Origin: Triplophysa rosa
Lineage: Eukaryota; Chordata; Actinopteri; Cypriniformes; Nemacheilidae
NCBI RefSeq assembly: GCF_024868665.1
Contig: NC_079890.1
Coordinates: 37,856,079-37,920,078 of the forward strand
Reading direction: 5' to 3'
Length of the DNA stretch: 64,000 nt
Both the position numbers and the translations under genes were made by a program. The notes beneath the pieces are model-generated. The model did not search any database. It was not told where the DNA came from and worked only from the letters and a program-made list of their open reading frames with translations. The stretch's first letter is position 1, and each line of letters starts with the position of its first letter. Positions 1 to 12,200 of this stretch are shown here, one piece after another.

Positions 1-204
1 CATCCATCATTCCAAACATTCCCTCCATAGATGGAATAAATAGACTGAGATTTACACCATCATCTATAACAAAGTAAAGCATGTTTTTAAGTATTGCCTG
101 AGCTGCATAAATAACAAAATATCCTGTTGATTGACAGATATCTGACCCACGTGCATGCAATACACCGGCCAAGCATTTGCATCAGCGAAGCGTTTTAATC
201 TCAC

Positions 205-593
205 TTTGTGTTAGCGCCTTCAAACATGCCAGTGTTAATGAAGAAGGGGCAGACTATGGTGGTCTTCACTCCATCACAGCCAGAGGCCAACAGCTCCAGA
301 GCCATGGACTCAGCGAAGCCAATCGCGGCAAATTTACTCGCACAATAGTCTGTATAAAGCATTCAAAACAATGACAAAATCTGCACTTCTTTGAAAAAAC
401 AAACGGACTGTTTGTATGTGCTGTCGGAGAGAAAATGTACCTGCCAGTCCATTGACTCCGATCAGCCCAGCAGAACTCGCAATGCTGACCAGATGACCGT
501 GATTAGCAGCAATCATTGCGGGGAGAAAAGCCTTGTACATCTAACAGGACAGAGACATACATGCATGAGCAGTGTTTACTTTTCACACCTTAC

Positions 594-630
<37 letters not shown>

Positions 631-2859
631 GGTTTACCCAGAAGTGAGCGAGGCTGTTGACCTCCAAAGTCTTCTCTATCAGAGCATCGGGAGAATCCAT
701 GAACTTCTTCCCAGTGACAATTCCTGCATTATTGACCAAAATGGTGACATCACCAACCTCACGCTTTACCTGAGTAAACAGAGAACAGTCACGATCCTTG
801 TTTAAATATTACACTAATAAAACTGAAGTTAAGTAGATTAACTGTAATGAGAAACTCAATGTACAAAACAAGACAGATGTTTAAATATTCGCAGTATATA
901 ATGGAGGTTTCCAAACGGTCCTGAATGGTCCTACAATGTAATAAAAAAAGAAAAAGTAAAAAGAATCACGATTTTATCTTATGAATAGTGAGTGTTTTAA
1001 TTCCTACTATTACCTAAATGTATATTTATAACACAATTTTATACTGTAATATACTTTATTATTTACCATAGTTAATAGTAAAAATGAAAGTAGGCCTATT
1101 CTACATTAATAACTACAGTAATTCAATTAGCCTACCTACACTGACAGAAATACACTGTAAAATTACAGGATATAAGGATATCTAAATATAATCAATTATT
1201 TTCCTCGTTTTTCTTGTAAATTTGCTGCCTTTTTCTGTAATTGTACAGTTTTTGACTGTATTTCAAAAAGAAACTGTAAAAATAAAATCTTGTAAAAAAC
1301 GTAAATAAACTGTAAAACGGAAACAGGTTTTCCTGTAAAATTACATGTTTCCCCATTTCCTTGTAAATTTGCGGTCTTTTCTGTACATTTATGTTTTTTT
1401 TACGTATTTCAAAAATACATAAAAAACAGTACAATTCTGTACAATTACGTTTTTTCCCAGTACAGTCAATACTACACAACACTGTAAAAAACATTAACAA
1501 AGTATAGTAATTACCATAATGAACTACAGAACAACGTCATTTACTACAGTTTACTATAGTAAATGTTAAAAGTAGGCTATACTACAGTATTTAGAGCTGG
1601 TCAGCTCACTATAGTTAATTCGGTAACACTTTACATTAAGCTTCCCTTCATAAAGCATTTATAAATGTGTTCATTAATAATTAATAAGTCATTTACAAAT
1701 GCATTATAAAGCAGTTATAACTGCATAAATAAAAAGGGGGATTCTAACGAAATACCTGCCAAATAGTGAGCCATTTTAAACTCACATGTTATAAATGCTT
1801 AATAAATGTATTTATTCATTATTTGTTTGACTCGAAAGCAGATTCATTATTATCTTGATGTTGTTTGCAAAATAGGCTGTCAGACGGGAGACTGTAGGGT
1901 GTTATGTTGGCTTTTCTTATTATTGTTTATGTCATATCACTTTTCAAACCATGTTGCTTACTTGATCCCACTCCGAATGTATTACGGTGCTTTCCAGAAT
2001 GCCTTCAGATCATGATGCTTATCCAAAGCAGTTTTTTCTTGCTTACCAAGATAACGTCATCAAACTTTAGATCACTTTTTAACACTAAATGCACAAAGGT
2101 TGTTGTAAACTTGTTTGTTTACGATGTTTTATTAATGATTCAATTACTTCCAATAGTTAAATCAAAACCAGAAAACATTTATTTATTATTTATTGTAGAA
2201 ACAGAATGCTTGCTCACAAGGCTACATCTCTGATGTGTGAATCATACATTTAGAAGTATTGACAGCCCACGAAAGTGGACTTTAAAGAAAAGTGGATGCC
2301 TGTGAAGTATTCATTCACAACTTCAAAACAAAAAAATGTTATAAAACCATGAAAGTGTGCCTTATACAACACAATACTACCAATAGGCAGCTAAGGCCAC
2401 ATTTTACTACAGTAGTAAATACTACGTAAACTACAGTATTTGTTCTTGTGGGCTGACATGGAAAGTGTGTCCTTTTGTGTGCCTTGTATTTGTACGTTAC
2501 TTCATTACCTGACTCGCGACCCTGTACACCTCCTCCCGGTCGCTGCAGTCACAGGTGTACGCGTACGCGCGCGCCCCGTGCATGTCTCGAACCATGCGCG
2601 CTGTCTCATTGTTGCCCTCCTCGTTGATATCCCACAGCACCAGGCGCGCACCCAGCCGCGAGAACTCCAAGGCCATCAGGCGCCCGATGCCGCTGCCCGC
2701 CCCGGTTAACAGCACCAGTTCCCCGGATACACTCTTCCTCCGGACCGGTATAATAAATCGCACGAGCGACTCTAAACAGTAGAACAGCGACCTGGCGAGA
2801 ACCCACAGCGTCTCCAACAAGAAGTGCATGATGATGGCGAGCAGATCCCGGAGACGCAA
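205..2859 (-). CDS. sdr16c5: SDR16C5-type short-chain dehydrogenase/reductase (epidermal retinol dehydrogenase 2), exons 1-4, 3' end outside window
   Basis: Membrane-associated NAD(P)-dependent oxidoreductase of the SDR16C family, expected to oxidise retinol to retinal at the ER or lipid droplet. Exons on the minus strand: 2859-2509 (117 codons), 769-638 (44 codons), 540-441, 349-205; each has AG/GT borders and the phases join (0, 0, 1, 2). Residues 11-40 are a hydrophobic N-terminal anchor. The cofactor motif TGAGSGIG is at residues 52-59, VLWDIN follows, and NNAG is at 130-133. The catalytic Ser lies in SIASSAG (about 183), and YCASK supplies Tyr196 and Lys200. The reading ends at GMFEGAN with a donor GTGAGA; the C-terminal exon or exons lie left of base 1. 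Met1 and Met11 are both possible starts; Met11 gives the more usual N-terminal length. Adjacent to penk in the same orientation, as SDR16C5 and PENK are neighbours in mammals. Which fish paralogue this is was not determined. Confidence 0.9.
594..630. repeat. (CAGA)n tetranucleotide microsatellite
   Basis: About nine CAGA units. On the gene strand this is a (TCTG)n tract starting a few bases after the donor of the second sdr16c5 exon (exon border at 638, donor GTAAAC). Confidence 0.95.
770..2508. other. sdr16c5 intron 1, AT-rich, repeat-like
   Basis: No coding exon recognised. The stretch 1150-1510 is full of CTGTAAA/TTTACAG words in both orientations. 1500-1610 has TACTATAGT-type palindromes. 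At 1622 a copy of the common fish repeat beginning GGTAACACTTTACATTAAG appears (a relative is at 11761). These look like decayed interspersed elements; none has convincing ends. Confidence 0.5.
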
Positions 2860-4763
2860 CGATTATTTCGTTTCCACAGCAACGATACTCCTACACGCAC
2901 GACGCTTTCGACAACGCACTTGTAAAGTGTTATCGTATAAAATCGAGCGGTCACCTCAATTGCGCGCACTTGTTCGGCTCATTCGTGCGTTTTTAACCGA
3001 GCGGTTGCGCTGTCGACCTTCGGTCCGTGTTTTAACTCTTCGTGTTTACCCTAAAGACAAAGTTCAGTGTTTCGTTTATCGAGGGCAGTAACGGGACAGT
3101 ATGTGATGGGCGCGGCATATGTTTAACTATTTGACGCCCGAGGCGATTGCGTCTCTCCGCATTCAAAGAGTTTTACTGGAGTGACTTCAACTTAATCCTT
3201 CACTCTGAATCGAGAACAAAGAGAGTCAACTAATGTTTTAATGCAAAGTGCTGTTTTTTTTTAGTGTGACTGGGAACTAATAGGTTTTATCTACAAGCTT
3301 TACATCGGTTGAGCCACCTGTGTGAACTTTCACCTGCTTCAGGGGGTTTGTCTGAACGGTTTGCATTATGTACCCAACAGTCTATATGATGCAATTTAAT
3401 CAGTAACATGTGTATTGTTTAGGCCTATCTTTAATAATGTATTTTTTGTTTACCGTAAAGTGAACTGAAAACAGGATTCGTTATGTTAATATATTTACTC
3501 GCTCGTGCATGGGGCTTAGTTGCTGGATGCATTATTTTTATTTGACACATTTGTTTGGTTGGTTATGGGAAATGCTGTTGTATGGAAAACACTTTGGTCA
3601 ACTTGAGTTGGGTTTAAATGTGCTGCGTAAATAAATCAATAAAATACTCAATATAATCTGTTTTATAGGTTTAAAAGAAAAATCTACTGCTTCCGTCATT
3701 GTGAAGGCTACTGCAATATGCACTGAATTAGACGAAGTACATATCAACTGGTCAAGCAGTACATTCTATACTAGCATGTGTGGGGTGCAGGAAACATGCT
3801 GGACATACTACATCCACCATGTTTACATTGTCATGTGACCCATACGTTTGTTTACATATACTAACAACTGCAAAAATGGTTTGCTCGGGTGTTGTTAAAC
3901 AAGTATAGTTTGCCCACATGGAAATCATTTCTTCAGTTAAATCAGTTAAACGTCAAAAGAGCTGCCTCTTTTCCTTGTGTGACAAATTAATGGTATATGC
4001 ACAATAAGAGGCTTGGAATGGGGACAAACTTTACCTTAAATCACCGTTGCCAGTAAGTTCAAATTTTCATGACGCTTGTTAAGTTTTGAGGCATCCCGGT
4101 GCTTCTGGCACCTTATGATGCTAATGATCAAAGGTGATAATCGTTTTATGTAATGCGTAGCCTCTGACATCAAATTCATAATCAAAATTATGACATTGAT
4201 AACATGTAGTTTATTGCCTTTCGTTATAAAGGTACTTGATTTGTGTATAATAAAGACCGACCTACTATCAGAGATAAAGAGCAGATGGATTTTCATGCAT
4301 CACCGTTTCATGACAAGTTTGACAGTCGTTCCATTAGTGGAATTGCTTTTCACGATCGATTGAAGACACGAATCAAGTAAAATGACTGCAGCTCAAAGAA
4401 ATCATCAGCATTTCAGCAAAACACGGAAGAATTAAAGCTACTTACTTTTACTTTCAAACAAAAGGCCGCTGAGGTATGAAGCACTTAGAGCGGAGAAGAA
4501 TAATGCTTCATGAATAGAGGATAAGTGGTTTTATTCAGGACAAGTGTTTTGTTGCAGTTTTCAGTGGTTTATTTAAGGTGTACGGCAGAAGAATCAGACT
4601 GCTATGCTATATGAATAATAGAGATTTGTGTTAAGAGTTTTCAGGACATATTCTCCTTGTAATGGGACATTACATGTGTAATGTCTCTCAGTTTTCTTTT
4701 GAGAAAGTGAACTAGAAACAATCTCCAAAATCTTTGGCTGTTTCTTGGCCAGTTCCCTTAAAA
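2860..4763. other. Intergenic: sdr16c5 upstream region
   Basis: The 300 bases upstream of the sdr16c5 first exon (2860-3160) are richer in CpG than the flanks and should contain its promoter; I see no clear TATA box. The remainder to 4763 is AT-rich with short unconvincing reading frames and no recognisable exon. Confidence 0.4.
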
Positions 4764-5054
4764 CAGTGGTTCTCAACAGGGGGCCTTGTGGGCCCCAACT
4801 GATTTCCAAGGGGGGCAAAATTGTATGACCAAAATTTAAAAATGAGACAAAATGAGCGGTGAAATACATAAAAAGCAAAAATACAATGTTATTATTTGGC
4901 TATTTTTATAGTTAATAAACGTTTTTCCAGTAATGTTAAGCTCTAAAATATTTTATTGGGTAGAAATTTTGAGGTTTTTTGAGCGGGAGGGGGGCCTTCG
5001 AATATTGTTGAATACAATGGGGGGCCTTGGAGTCAAGAAGGTACAGAACCCCTG
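4764..5054 (+). mobile_element. hAT-like MITE with CAGTGGTTCTCAA ends
   Basis: Starts CAGTGGTTCTCAACAGGGGG and ends with the reverse-complement type terminus CAGAACCCCTG. The flanks CCTTAAAA and CCTTAAAT agree at 7 of 8 bases, consistent with an 8-bp hAT target duplication. Related elements are at 5113, 13980, 24716 and about 27157. No transposase inside. Confidence 0.65.
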
Positions 5055-5112
5055 CCTTAAATGACACACCCACTGTACCCTATAACATCTATTAATATAC
5101 ACACTTTTAAAA

Positions 5113-5393
5113 CAGGGCTTCTCAAACTTTTTGACTCCAAGTCCCCCATTCCATCCAACAATGTTCAAAGGCCCCCATCCCACTTACACAAACTCACAAT
5201 TTCTACCCAATAAAATATTTTAGAAAGACATTTATTCATTATAAAAACGGCAAAATAATAAGAAGAAATATCTTGGTTTTTACTTTTAAATTCTCATTTT
5301 AACTCATTTTAAAGTTATTAGTCATCTTGAGTCCCCCTTAGAAGTCAGCTGGTGCCCCCTTGTGGGCCGTGGCCCCCCCCCTGTTGAAAACAC
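5113..5393 (-). mobile_element. Second copy of the same MITE, inverted
   Basis: Read on the minus strand this matches the element at 4764-5054 along its length: shared GGGGGCC blocks, the central AAATATTTTATTGGGTAGAAATT stretch region and the TTGGAGTCAA segment. It therefore forms an imperfect inverted pair with its neighbour, with a spacer of about 58 bp. Confidence 0.6.
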
Positions 5394-5525
5394 ATTATAC
5401 TGCGAAAGGTTCCAGCAATAATTGTACATTATGAAAATGTAATAACAAGCATAGTTGAAAATAATCTTGGTAGAATAAAGAAATACAGGGACCCAAAACT
5501 GAGTTATCTATTTAATTCAAACGTG

Positions 5526-5531
5526 TTTATT
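5526..5531 (-). terminator. penk: Polyadenylation signal of penk
   Basis: AATAAA on the minus strand, about 200 bases beyond the penk stop codon. This spacing suits the main poly(A) signal of the transcript. Confidence 0.55.
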
Positions 5532-5724
5532 CAAATCTGCTACACAGCTCGTACATGTATGTGAATTCAGATGTCAACGTAAAGACGGCATATCCTTAGG
5601 CTTAAAGGAATTCTTATTCACACTACATCACATTGCACTATAAAGACAAAATGAAAACTGTTTTACACATGATGTTTCTCTGTCTCTGCCGGCTCACAGG
5701 GGCTCGATGGGAAATAAAAGCAAT

Positions 5725-8215
5725 TTAATATCCCATGAATCCTCCATACCTCTTCTCAATTTCTAACGAATCGTCATCCTCATCCTCCTCTGGGGAGCGT
5801 TTTAAGAAGCCTCCATAGCGTTTGGTCTCCTGCCACCACTCGGGTCGGCCCACCCGCCTCATGAACCCACCGTAACGTTTCTCAAGAGGCTTCTCCTCAC
5901 TCTCCGGCTCATAAAACCCTCCTTTTTTCATAAAACCCCCGTAACGTTTGGCCATACCCCTGGTGCCCTCGCCTCCTCCCTTTGAATCGTCTCCCAAAGC
6001 CGCCTCCCTCTCACCATCAGCCTCGACCTGATTGGTCAGCATTTCAACATCGTGATTGGTCAGGACCCCTCTCTCCTGGTCATCTTCTGGCTCCAGTTCA
6101 TAGAGCTCAGCAGTCTTCTTCATGAATCCTCCGTAACGCTTCATAAACCCGCCGTAGCGCTTCATGAAACCTCCGTAACGCTTCATGAAGCCCCCGTACT
6201 TCTTGTCGACCTGATGCTGTTGGTCGTCCAGCTCTTGTGTTTCTCCATCGGGTGTGCTATCAGCATTCTGCATGAAGCGTTTGCACAAACTCCAGGAGCT
6301 GGCCGCGTTCAGACGCTCCTCACACGCCAACACGCACTCCTGTGAACAAAATGTGACACGCAAGCGTCATAAGTCCAAACAATTCATGTCTCCATCAGAG
6401 ACCGCTCCGGCTCTTTAGCCTGCTCCCTGACATTAAAGAGGGTCTATAAACTCTCACGCTTCATCTGTCAATCCACGGCCGGGCTGAATGTAAATGTGCG
6501 GGTGTGTTTTGGGTGATAGGGGACTGAGGAGGCGTTCAGAGGTTCTGCTAAGCTTGTGGAAACCATGGAACCATGGAAACGTTAATACAGAGTGACATTA
6601 TGAATATGAACATAATACACCTGTGAATCACGCACGCACGCACGCTCACAAACACAACTCGGTTTTCTAGAAAATTACAGAATGTACTTGAAATTCGTTA
6701 GAATGACATTTTCACATATTCCTTAATTGTATAATTCACCCCAAAAATGTTTTTTGCTTAACCTCACGTTATTCCAAATCCATCTGCTTGTATTTGTTCC
6801 ATTAAACACAAAAAGCGATTTTTTCTAATAAAAAAAGAGCTTGTTAAAGAAATTCAACAAATTGTCCTTTTATGTCTCGTTGAATAATAACAGCATACAG
6901 GGTTTGGAATGACATGAGGTTACGTATTCAATTCTATTCTATTGTATGAGAATTTTTTCTATTCTTTGAGATCATACTAAACAAAAAGTCATATCTGTAT
7001 TTTTATCCTGTGACCCAAAGACAAAATAACTACTTATTTTAAATCTTTTAAATGAAACAATTAATCAAACGCTCATATAATGTAAATATAACATAATGTA
7101 AAAGATTAAAACATTGTTTTTTTACTTATTTTATAACTTATTTCATCTCATCACATTCTCACATGCTTTTGAGTTCATTAAGGAGGTATTTTTTGATCTG
7201 TTGATGATATACATTTCTCGATTTATTGAGCATCTTTAGATCCAACTGCATGAAGAAACTCCTTTTTGTGTCTATAAGCGAGGATTTGAGATAAATGAGT
7301 GCTTCCTAGCGGCAAAAACGAGAATTATCAGCACTCTCATTCACACGAATGGCACGATTAATACAAGATCAGACTGTCAGTCAGATGGCACTACAATGCT
7401 GCATTTTACATCCGGGTCTGATCAATACACCAATAATTGCATTCCAAATGGATACAGGTAGGCTAATCGATATGTGGCTGTGAATTATCTTTGTTTCTAA
7501 CCTTATTCTAATAGTATAGGACAGGATCAAACTTACACAATATTAACAATATACGTCTGACATTAGACCAGTTTGGAAACTTTACTTCGTTCATTTTTTT
7601 AGGCTATAAACACGCACTTTAAAACTATCACTATGAATAGTCATTATCGTCGTATTATCATTATTATTAAAGAAATTCGTTTTTATCCGCCATTTGCTTC
7701 CACTAAATTATTTTACGCTCGGAATGTATTATGAGGTTTAAATGATTGTAGTTCTCTTTACGACATTCTTCCGTCTACGATTTTTCGACGAAGGAATAGA
7801 TAAAAAGTAGTGTCAAAGTGCTTAAAATGTATATCATTTAACAGCAGACTTACAATTGAGTTTATGTCTGTGTGTTGAAGCGGCAGTCGCGTCGCGCAGA
7901 ACGCGCAGTCGGTGCCACAGTCCGCGCGCGCCGTCAGCGTCAGGCACGCGCTCACCAGCAGCAGCGTCCAGCGCGAGCTCACGGGAACCGTCAGGAACTA
8001 GAGAAACAATTAAAGCATATTCCAACTCGTCTTTAATGTTTCTGCGTTTACTCCCTTGAATTATTTAATGTTTTTAAACTTAATTATGTGCTATGTGTCA
8101 TGTTAAGTAATTAACATCATGTTAAAATATAAAATATGAAGAATATTGAAAAATGCAAGATTGCTATGAAAATGAAATAGTTCTTCGGGTGAAAATAGGT
8201 TGTACTGACCTTCAT
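5725..8215 (-). CDS. penk: Proenkephalin precursor, complete (three coding exons)
   Basis: Secreted opioid peptide precursor. Exons on the minus strand: 8215-8210 (ATG AAG, donor GTCAGT), 7997-7854 (48 codons, donor GTAAGT), 6339-5725 (204 codons plus TAA); all junctions are phase 0, total 254 residues. The signal peptide is split: Met-Lys in exon 1 and a hydrophobic stretch LLLVSACLTLTARA in exon 2. The conserved N-terminal six-cysteine module follows (DCGTDCAFC, then CVLACEE and SLCKRFM). Exon 3 holds eight enkephalin cores: four YGGFM in direct tandem separated by KR, one more flanked by KR and KK, YGGFMRRVGRPEWW (the metorphamide/peptide E region), one YGGFL, and a C-terminal heptapeptide YGGFMGY. 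The mammalian octapeptide YGGFMRGL is absent. The Gly-Tyr heptapeptide ending is, as I recall, known from zebrafish proenkephalin. Whether this is penka or penkb was not decided. The start exon is inferred from splice signals, not transcripts. Confidence 0.92.
6340..7853. other. penk intron between signal-peptide exon and peptide exon
   Basis: Bounded by donor GTAAGT (7853 side) and acceptor CAG (6340 side) on the minus strand. Mostly AT-rich. The piece from about 6725 (CACCCCAAAAATG.. CATTCCAAATCC) looks like a degraded copy of the CACCCAAAAATGAAAATTCTG MITE family. No exon seen. Confidence 0.5.
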
Positions 8216-8332
8216 CACTGCGTTCAGATCAGATTCTGCTTCAGTTATCACTCCAGTTTGTCCTCCTCTGTGCGTGAAACCTCCTCAAATCTGATGCCAC
8301 AAGTCTGAGTAACTACATACAGTGGGTTTGTA

Positions 8333-8361
8333 GTGAGAGAGAGAGAGAGAGAGAGAGAGAG
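8333..8361. repeat. (GA)n microsatellite
   Basis: About 14 uninterrupted GA units, located just upstream (minus-strand sense) of the proposed penk start exon. Confidence 0.95.
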
Positions 8362-9956
8362 GCATTGGTTCAAAATTGCTTATGATTATTTAACACACTT
8401 GTTAAAATGTCTCTCAGTTGCTATTCAGTTCCAGGTCATTGGCAGTGAGCAGAGATACAAGTCTGTCTATTTATCAACTCTCAGAATTGATTTGCATTAT
8501 AACACAATCAATCTTTTACAAGATAAGTGATGTAATTCAGATTTGCCCGACCGATCAATTTCAGCATCCAACTCAAGCCGATGCACTATGCAGGATATTC
8601 TAAAACATTGTCTAAAACAAATGCAGCACACCGAAATAGTATAAATAATATAAAGGGCTAATTTAGAAGAATAAAAGCATGAAGCGTTTGCACACAGCAG
8701 CAATGTGTAGAGACGAACAAAGTAGCATCATTTAGACAGTTATGATCTTTACAGGGATCGTCTTCGCCGGAGTAAACATTTCTAATGAGTCACAAGTCTC
8801 ATTTTAACTTCTTTGTTTATAAGCATTTTAATGTCCAGTCAGTGTACTAGCGTGCAAATGAAATTGGGCTCGACAATTCTTTGGCATTTACATATAGTTT
8901 GATCTTTTCTTTGTGATAGCACTGAATGTGTGTTGTGTGGTAAGTAGTGCGTGCATATAGTTCCTGTTAGTTGACCCTACGTGCGATAAGGTGCTATAGA
9001 AAATGTGTGTATGGATTGGTCACCATGTGATCAGTAGAGTTGACATGAAGGCAGTATTTGGAAGTGTTTTCAGTGAATTACAGCACATCATCTAAATGTC
9101 TCCACATGTCTCACATGGTGACCAGCAGTGTGGTGATTCCCTCTGACGGTGGGACGGTCACCACAGCATCACATGACCTGCAGAGATGATTAAATGTCAC
9201 TTTACCATGATGCACTTCGCTGCACACAGCTGATGACGTACGAAGCGGTGACCCTTTACGGGTGAGATATAAGGTTTTGCTCCGTCTTAAATCACATGCC
9301 ATGTGAGAATGGATCACATTCTCATTACCCATAATGGACTACCTAAATCATCAAATCTAGAGTCGCTATTTCTCTCCCTGACACACACACACACACACAC
9401 AAACCCAGTATCAGACAAAACACTCAATGGTCATTCAATCGTTCACAGACGTTTAGAGTATAAGGGCAGCACTGCTTATATTCTGTATTTTCTGTGCCAG
9501 CTATTGACCACTCTGCACCACAACAAAAGCTATTGATTCAGACCATAAAACATGGCAAAAGCCTCTCCGTCGACTACGTTCTGTTCACCTACTCGCTTAA
9601 AGGCCAGGTGAGCTGGAATATAGCACATACCATATATGTACACACACTTCAGATGTCAACAAGTTTTTATCAAGCCCACGTATAGCTGGAAATAAGAAAA
9701 AGAGTCCCTGTACATTTATTTACACTATACGACACAAATTCATTTAATTGGCTTTTAGTTTGTAGTTATGCAGAGCAGCTGTTCAAAGCCTGTGGGTTAA
9801 ATGAAATGATTACATTGTGTCGAACAGCTGTCTGCGAAACATTTATTAATGCTAAAGCATCATTAGTATTCTATCAAACTTTAACGAATTATAGATTAGA
9901 GCAAACCTGTAACTCAGAAGTATTAAACATCATTAAACTGTAGGATTTGATCATCC
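8362..9956. other. Intergenic, no gene recognised
   Basis: Upstream side of penk. Apart from a short (AC)n run at about 9382-9402 I see no exon, RNA gene or well-bounded repeat. Enhancers could be here but cannot be read from sequence alone. Confidence 0.4.
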
Positions 9957-10205
9957 CAAAAACCCTAGCAAACACCTAAAAGACCTTAGCAAAAACCCAG
10001 AAGACCATAGAAACCTCCTAAAAGCCCTTAGCAACCATCTAGAAGACCCAAGTAACCACACAGAAGACCCATCAATCCCCCAGAAGACCCTAGAAACCAC
10101 CTACACGACCTTAACAACCACCTAGAAGACCCTAGCAACCCCCCAGAAGACCCTAGCAACCCCCAAGAATAACCTTGCAGCCACCCAGGAGACCCTAGCA
10201 ACCTT
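9957..10205. repeat. Degenerate minisatellite, CCTAGCAACCACCYAGAAGA-type unit
   Basis: About eleven imperfect copies of a roughly 22-bp unit built from ACCCTAGCAACC and CCCAGAAGACC, with drifting spacing. The open frame seen on the minus strand is a by-product of the repeat. Confidence 0.85.
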
Positions 10206-11254
10206 TTTTTCAAACATGTACATTTTGTGCTTCAGAGAAGTAAGAAAATCACACGAAGGACTTTGCGTTCCTGTAACGGTTCAAATCACAGTACTGATTT
10301 CAAGCTCATTTTCCAGGGAAAAAAAGTGAAAGATGATGGTACATCGACGGGATCAGTCCAGGATGAGAGGATGAGACTGCGGTCTGTCTTTCCTCTAAAG
10401 ATACAGACTTTGGGAAATTAGTTTGCAGACGAGAGGAGAGTAAAGCGCAGTATATGGCAACTCTTCACATCTGAGTGGCAGAGAAATATAATATAAAAGA
10501 AACAGGGAGGTTTATGAGTGGTCTGCTGCAGAATCGAATGCGATTCTCAAATCTTTGGGAGATTCTAAAGATGTCTCAGTGTGTCCAGAGAGACAGAAGA
10601 CAGAAAATGACTATTCTGCTTGACAGAGCTGTAAGTGGCCACATTGATTAAAGATTCCTCATGACGTTTAAGAAACAGTGCAGCTAACAGGAAAGGTTCT
10701 CTACACATTCTCTCAAAGTTGTGCTCTTGCAGTATTGTTAAACAAGCATTTTATCAACATTTTATGACGTGCTCAAAAGTTCTACATATGTTATTGTTAC
10801 TGGAACATTTAGACAAGCATCCAGAAATGACATTTTCATAACGTAACACGAATGGTAGCAAACCATTCTTCTGGTAACAATCCAGACCGTCTTTCAAAGG
10901 TCAAACTAATCAAAACATACAAACGGGAAATAGTTTTAGTTGTATTTTCCATCAGGGACACAGATATCCTTCTTCATCCACCCCTCAATCAATCCTCAAT
11001 GTTTGTCTCTTAGCCTGAGCCTGTGTCATTTGTTTGTTCATCGTTGTTTATTTGTGTGTCATATGAAGTGGTGCTGCATTATTCATGGTTCTGCATTCAT
11101 TTATGCATGATGAGCATCAGACACATGAACAATGACCAACTGTTGTTTACTTGCTCTTTCATAGCTCAGAAGATTTGACGGAGTTCTGAGTTGTGTTTCA
11201 TTTAAGTATCAACTTAGTCTCAAATGTTTCTCTTAAAATAGCTTTTATATAAAA

Positions 11255-11569
11255 TAGGGACCGTTCACCCAAAAATGAAAATTCTGTCAACACTTACTCA
11301 CCCTCAGATTGTTCCAAACCTGTAAAATGTTGTTGTTCTGCTAAACACAAGGAAGGATATATCTTCGAAAGATTGTCAGTAACCAAACCGATCTCATTCC
11401 CTACTGATTCCCATAGTATTTATTTTCCCTCCTATGGCAGTAAATGGGGGATGAGATCGGCTACTGACATTCTTCCAAATATCTTCCTTTTGAAACTTAA
11501 ACAGGTTTGGAACAACCTGGCGGTAAATAAATGACAGAATTTTCATTTTTGGGTGAACTGTCCCTTTAA
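11255..11569. mobile_element. MITE of the CACCCAAAAATGAAAATTCTGTC family
   Basis: Left end AGGGACCGTTCACCCAAAAATGAAAATTCTGTC, right end GACAGAATTTTCATTTTTGGGTGAACTGTCCCT: about 33-bp terminal inverted repeats. Same family as copies at about 14110, 19203, 27012, 28517, 47536 and 54727. Non-autonomous, no reading frame. Confidence 0.8.
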
Positions 11570-12044
11570 AGTGATTGTAGAGGTAAAATAAAAGCATCCA
11601 TTTGCTCTTTCCTTCATTTCATTGATGTCTAGAAGAAATAATTGAGATATTTAAGAGATTTTACATCAATTTTTATATTTATATAAAAGTTTCAAAAGAC
11701 ACCGCTCAAATATTTCTCATCAGATTTCAAGACCAAATGCTTCGTCTAGTAAATATTTGGGTAACACTTTACAATAAGGTGCTATTCATTAACGAACAAT
11801 GAACAGTTTAGTTTTTCAGCATTTATTAATCCCTGTTAATGTTTGTTCATGTCAATACAGCTCTTCATGTTAATTCATGGTGCATTACCTAATTCTTTTT
11901 TATTGGAAATAAAGAATTATAAAGGTATTTCTATGTTGTGCATTATTTGTTTACACTGCAATCAAATAATAATAAATAGGATGGCCAAAAATAATAAACA
12001 ACAAATATAACAACAATAAGAAAACAATAAATAACATGTTGGCA

Positions 12045-12200
12045 AAAATAACCCAACAAATTTTATTTCATAACCCAACTGATTGGGTAAAACTTGCAAC
12101 CCAATATATTGGGTTAAAAAAACCCAACAAGGGGTCGGTGCTATAGTAACCCATCTATGGGTTATATGTTGGGTTATTTTTAACCCAACTGTTTTTAGTG
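12045..12200. repeat. AACCCAAC/GTTGGGTT-rich palindromic repeat
   Basis: Repeated AACCCAAC and GTTGGGTT words in alternating orientation, several per 100 bases. A relative lies at 55205-55370. Probably the core of a common fish MITE; precise ends not found. Confidence 0.6.

Noticed and set aside
2440..2782. Open frames opposite and overlapping sdr16c5 exon 1
   Set aside because: They are antisense shadows of a GC-rich coding exon whose minus-strand reading matches SDR16C5 along its length.
7758..7982. A penk start at the GTG codon 7982
   Set aside because: The frame is open upstream to an acceptor and an ATG-AAG exon with a strong donor joins in phase, giving a better signal peptide.
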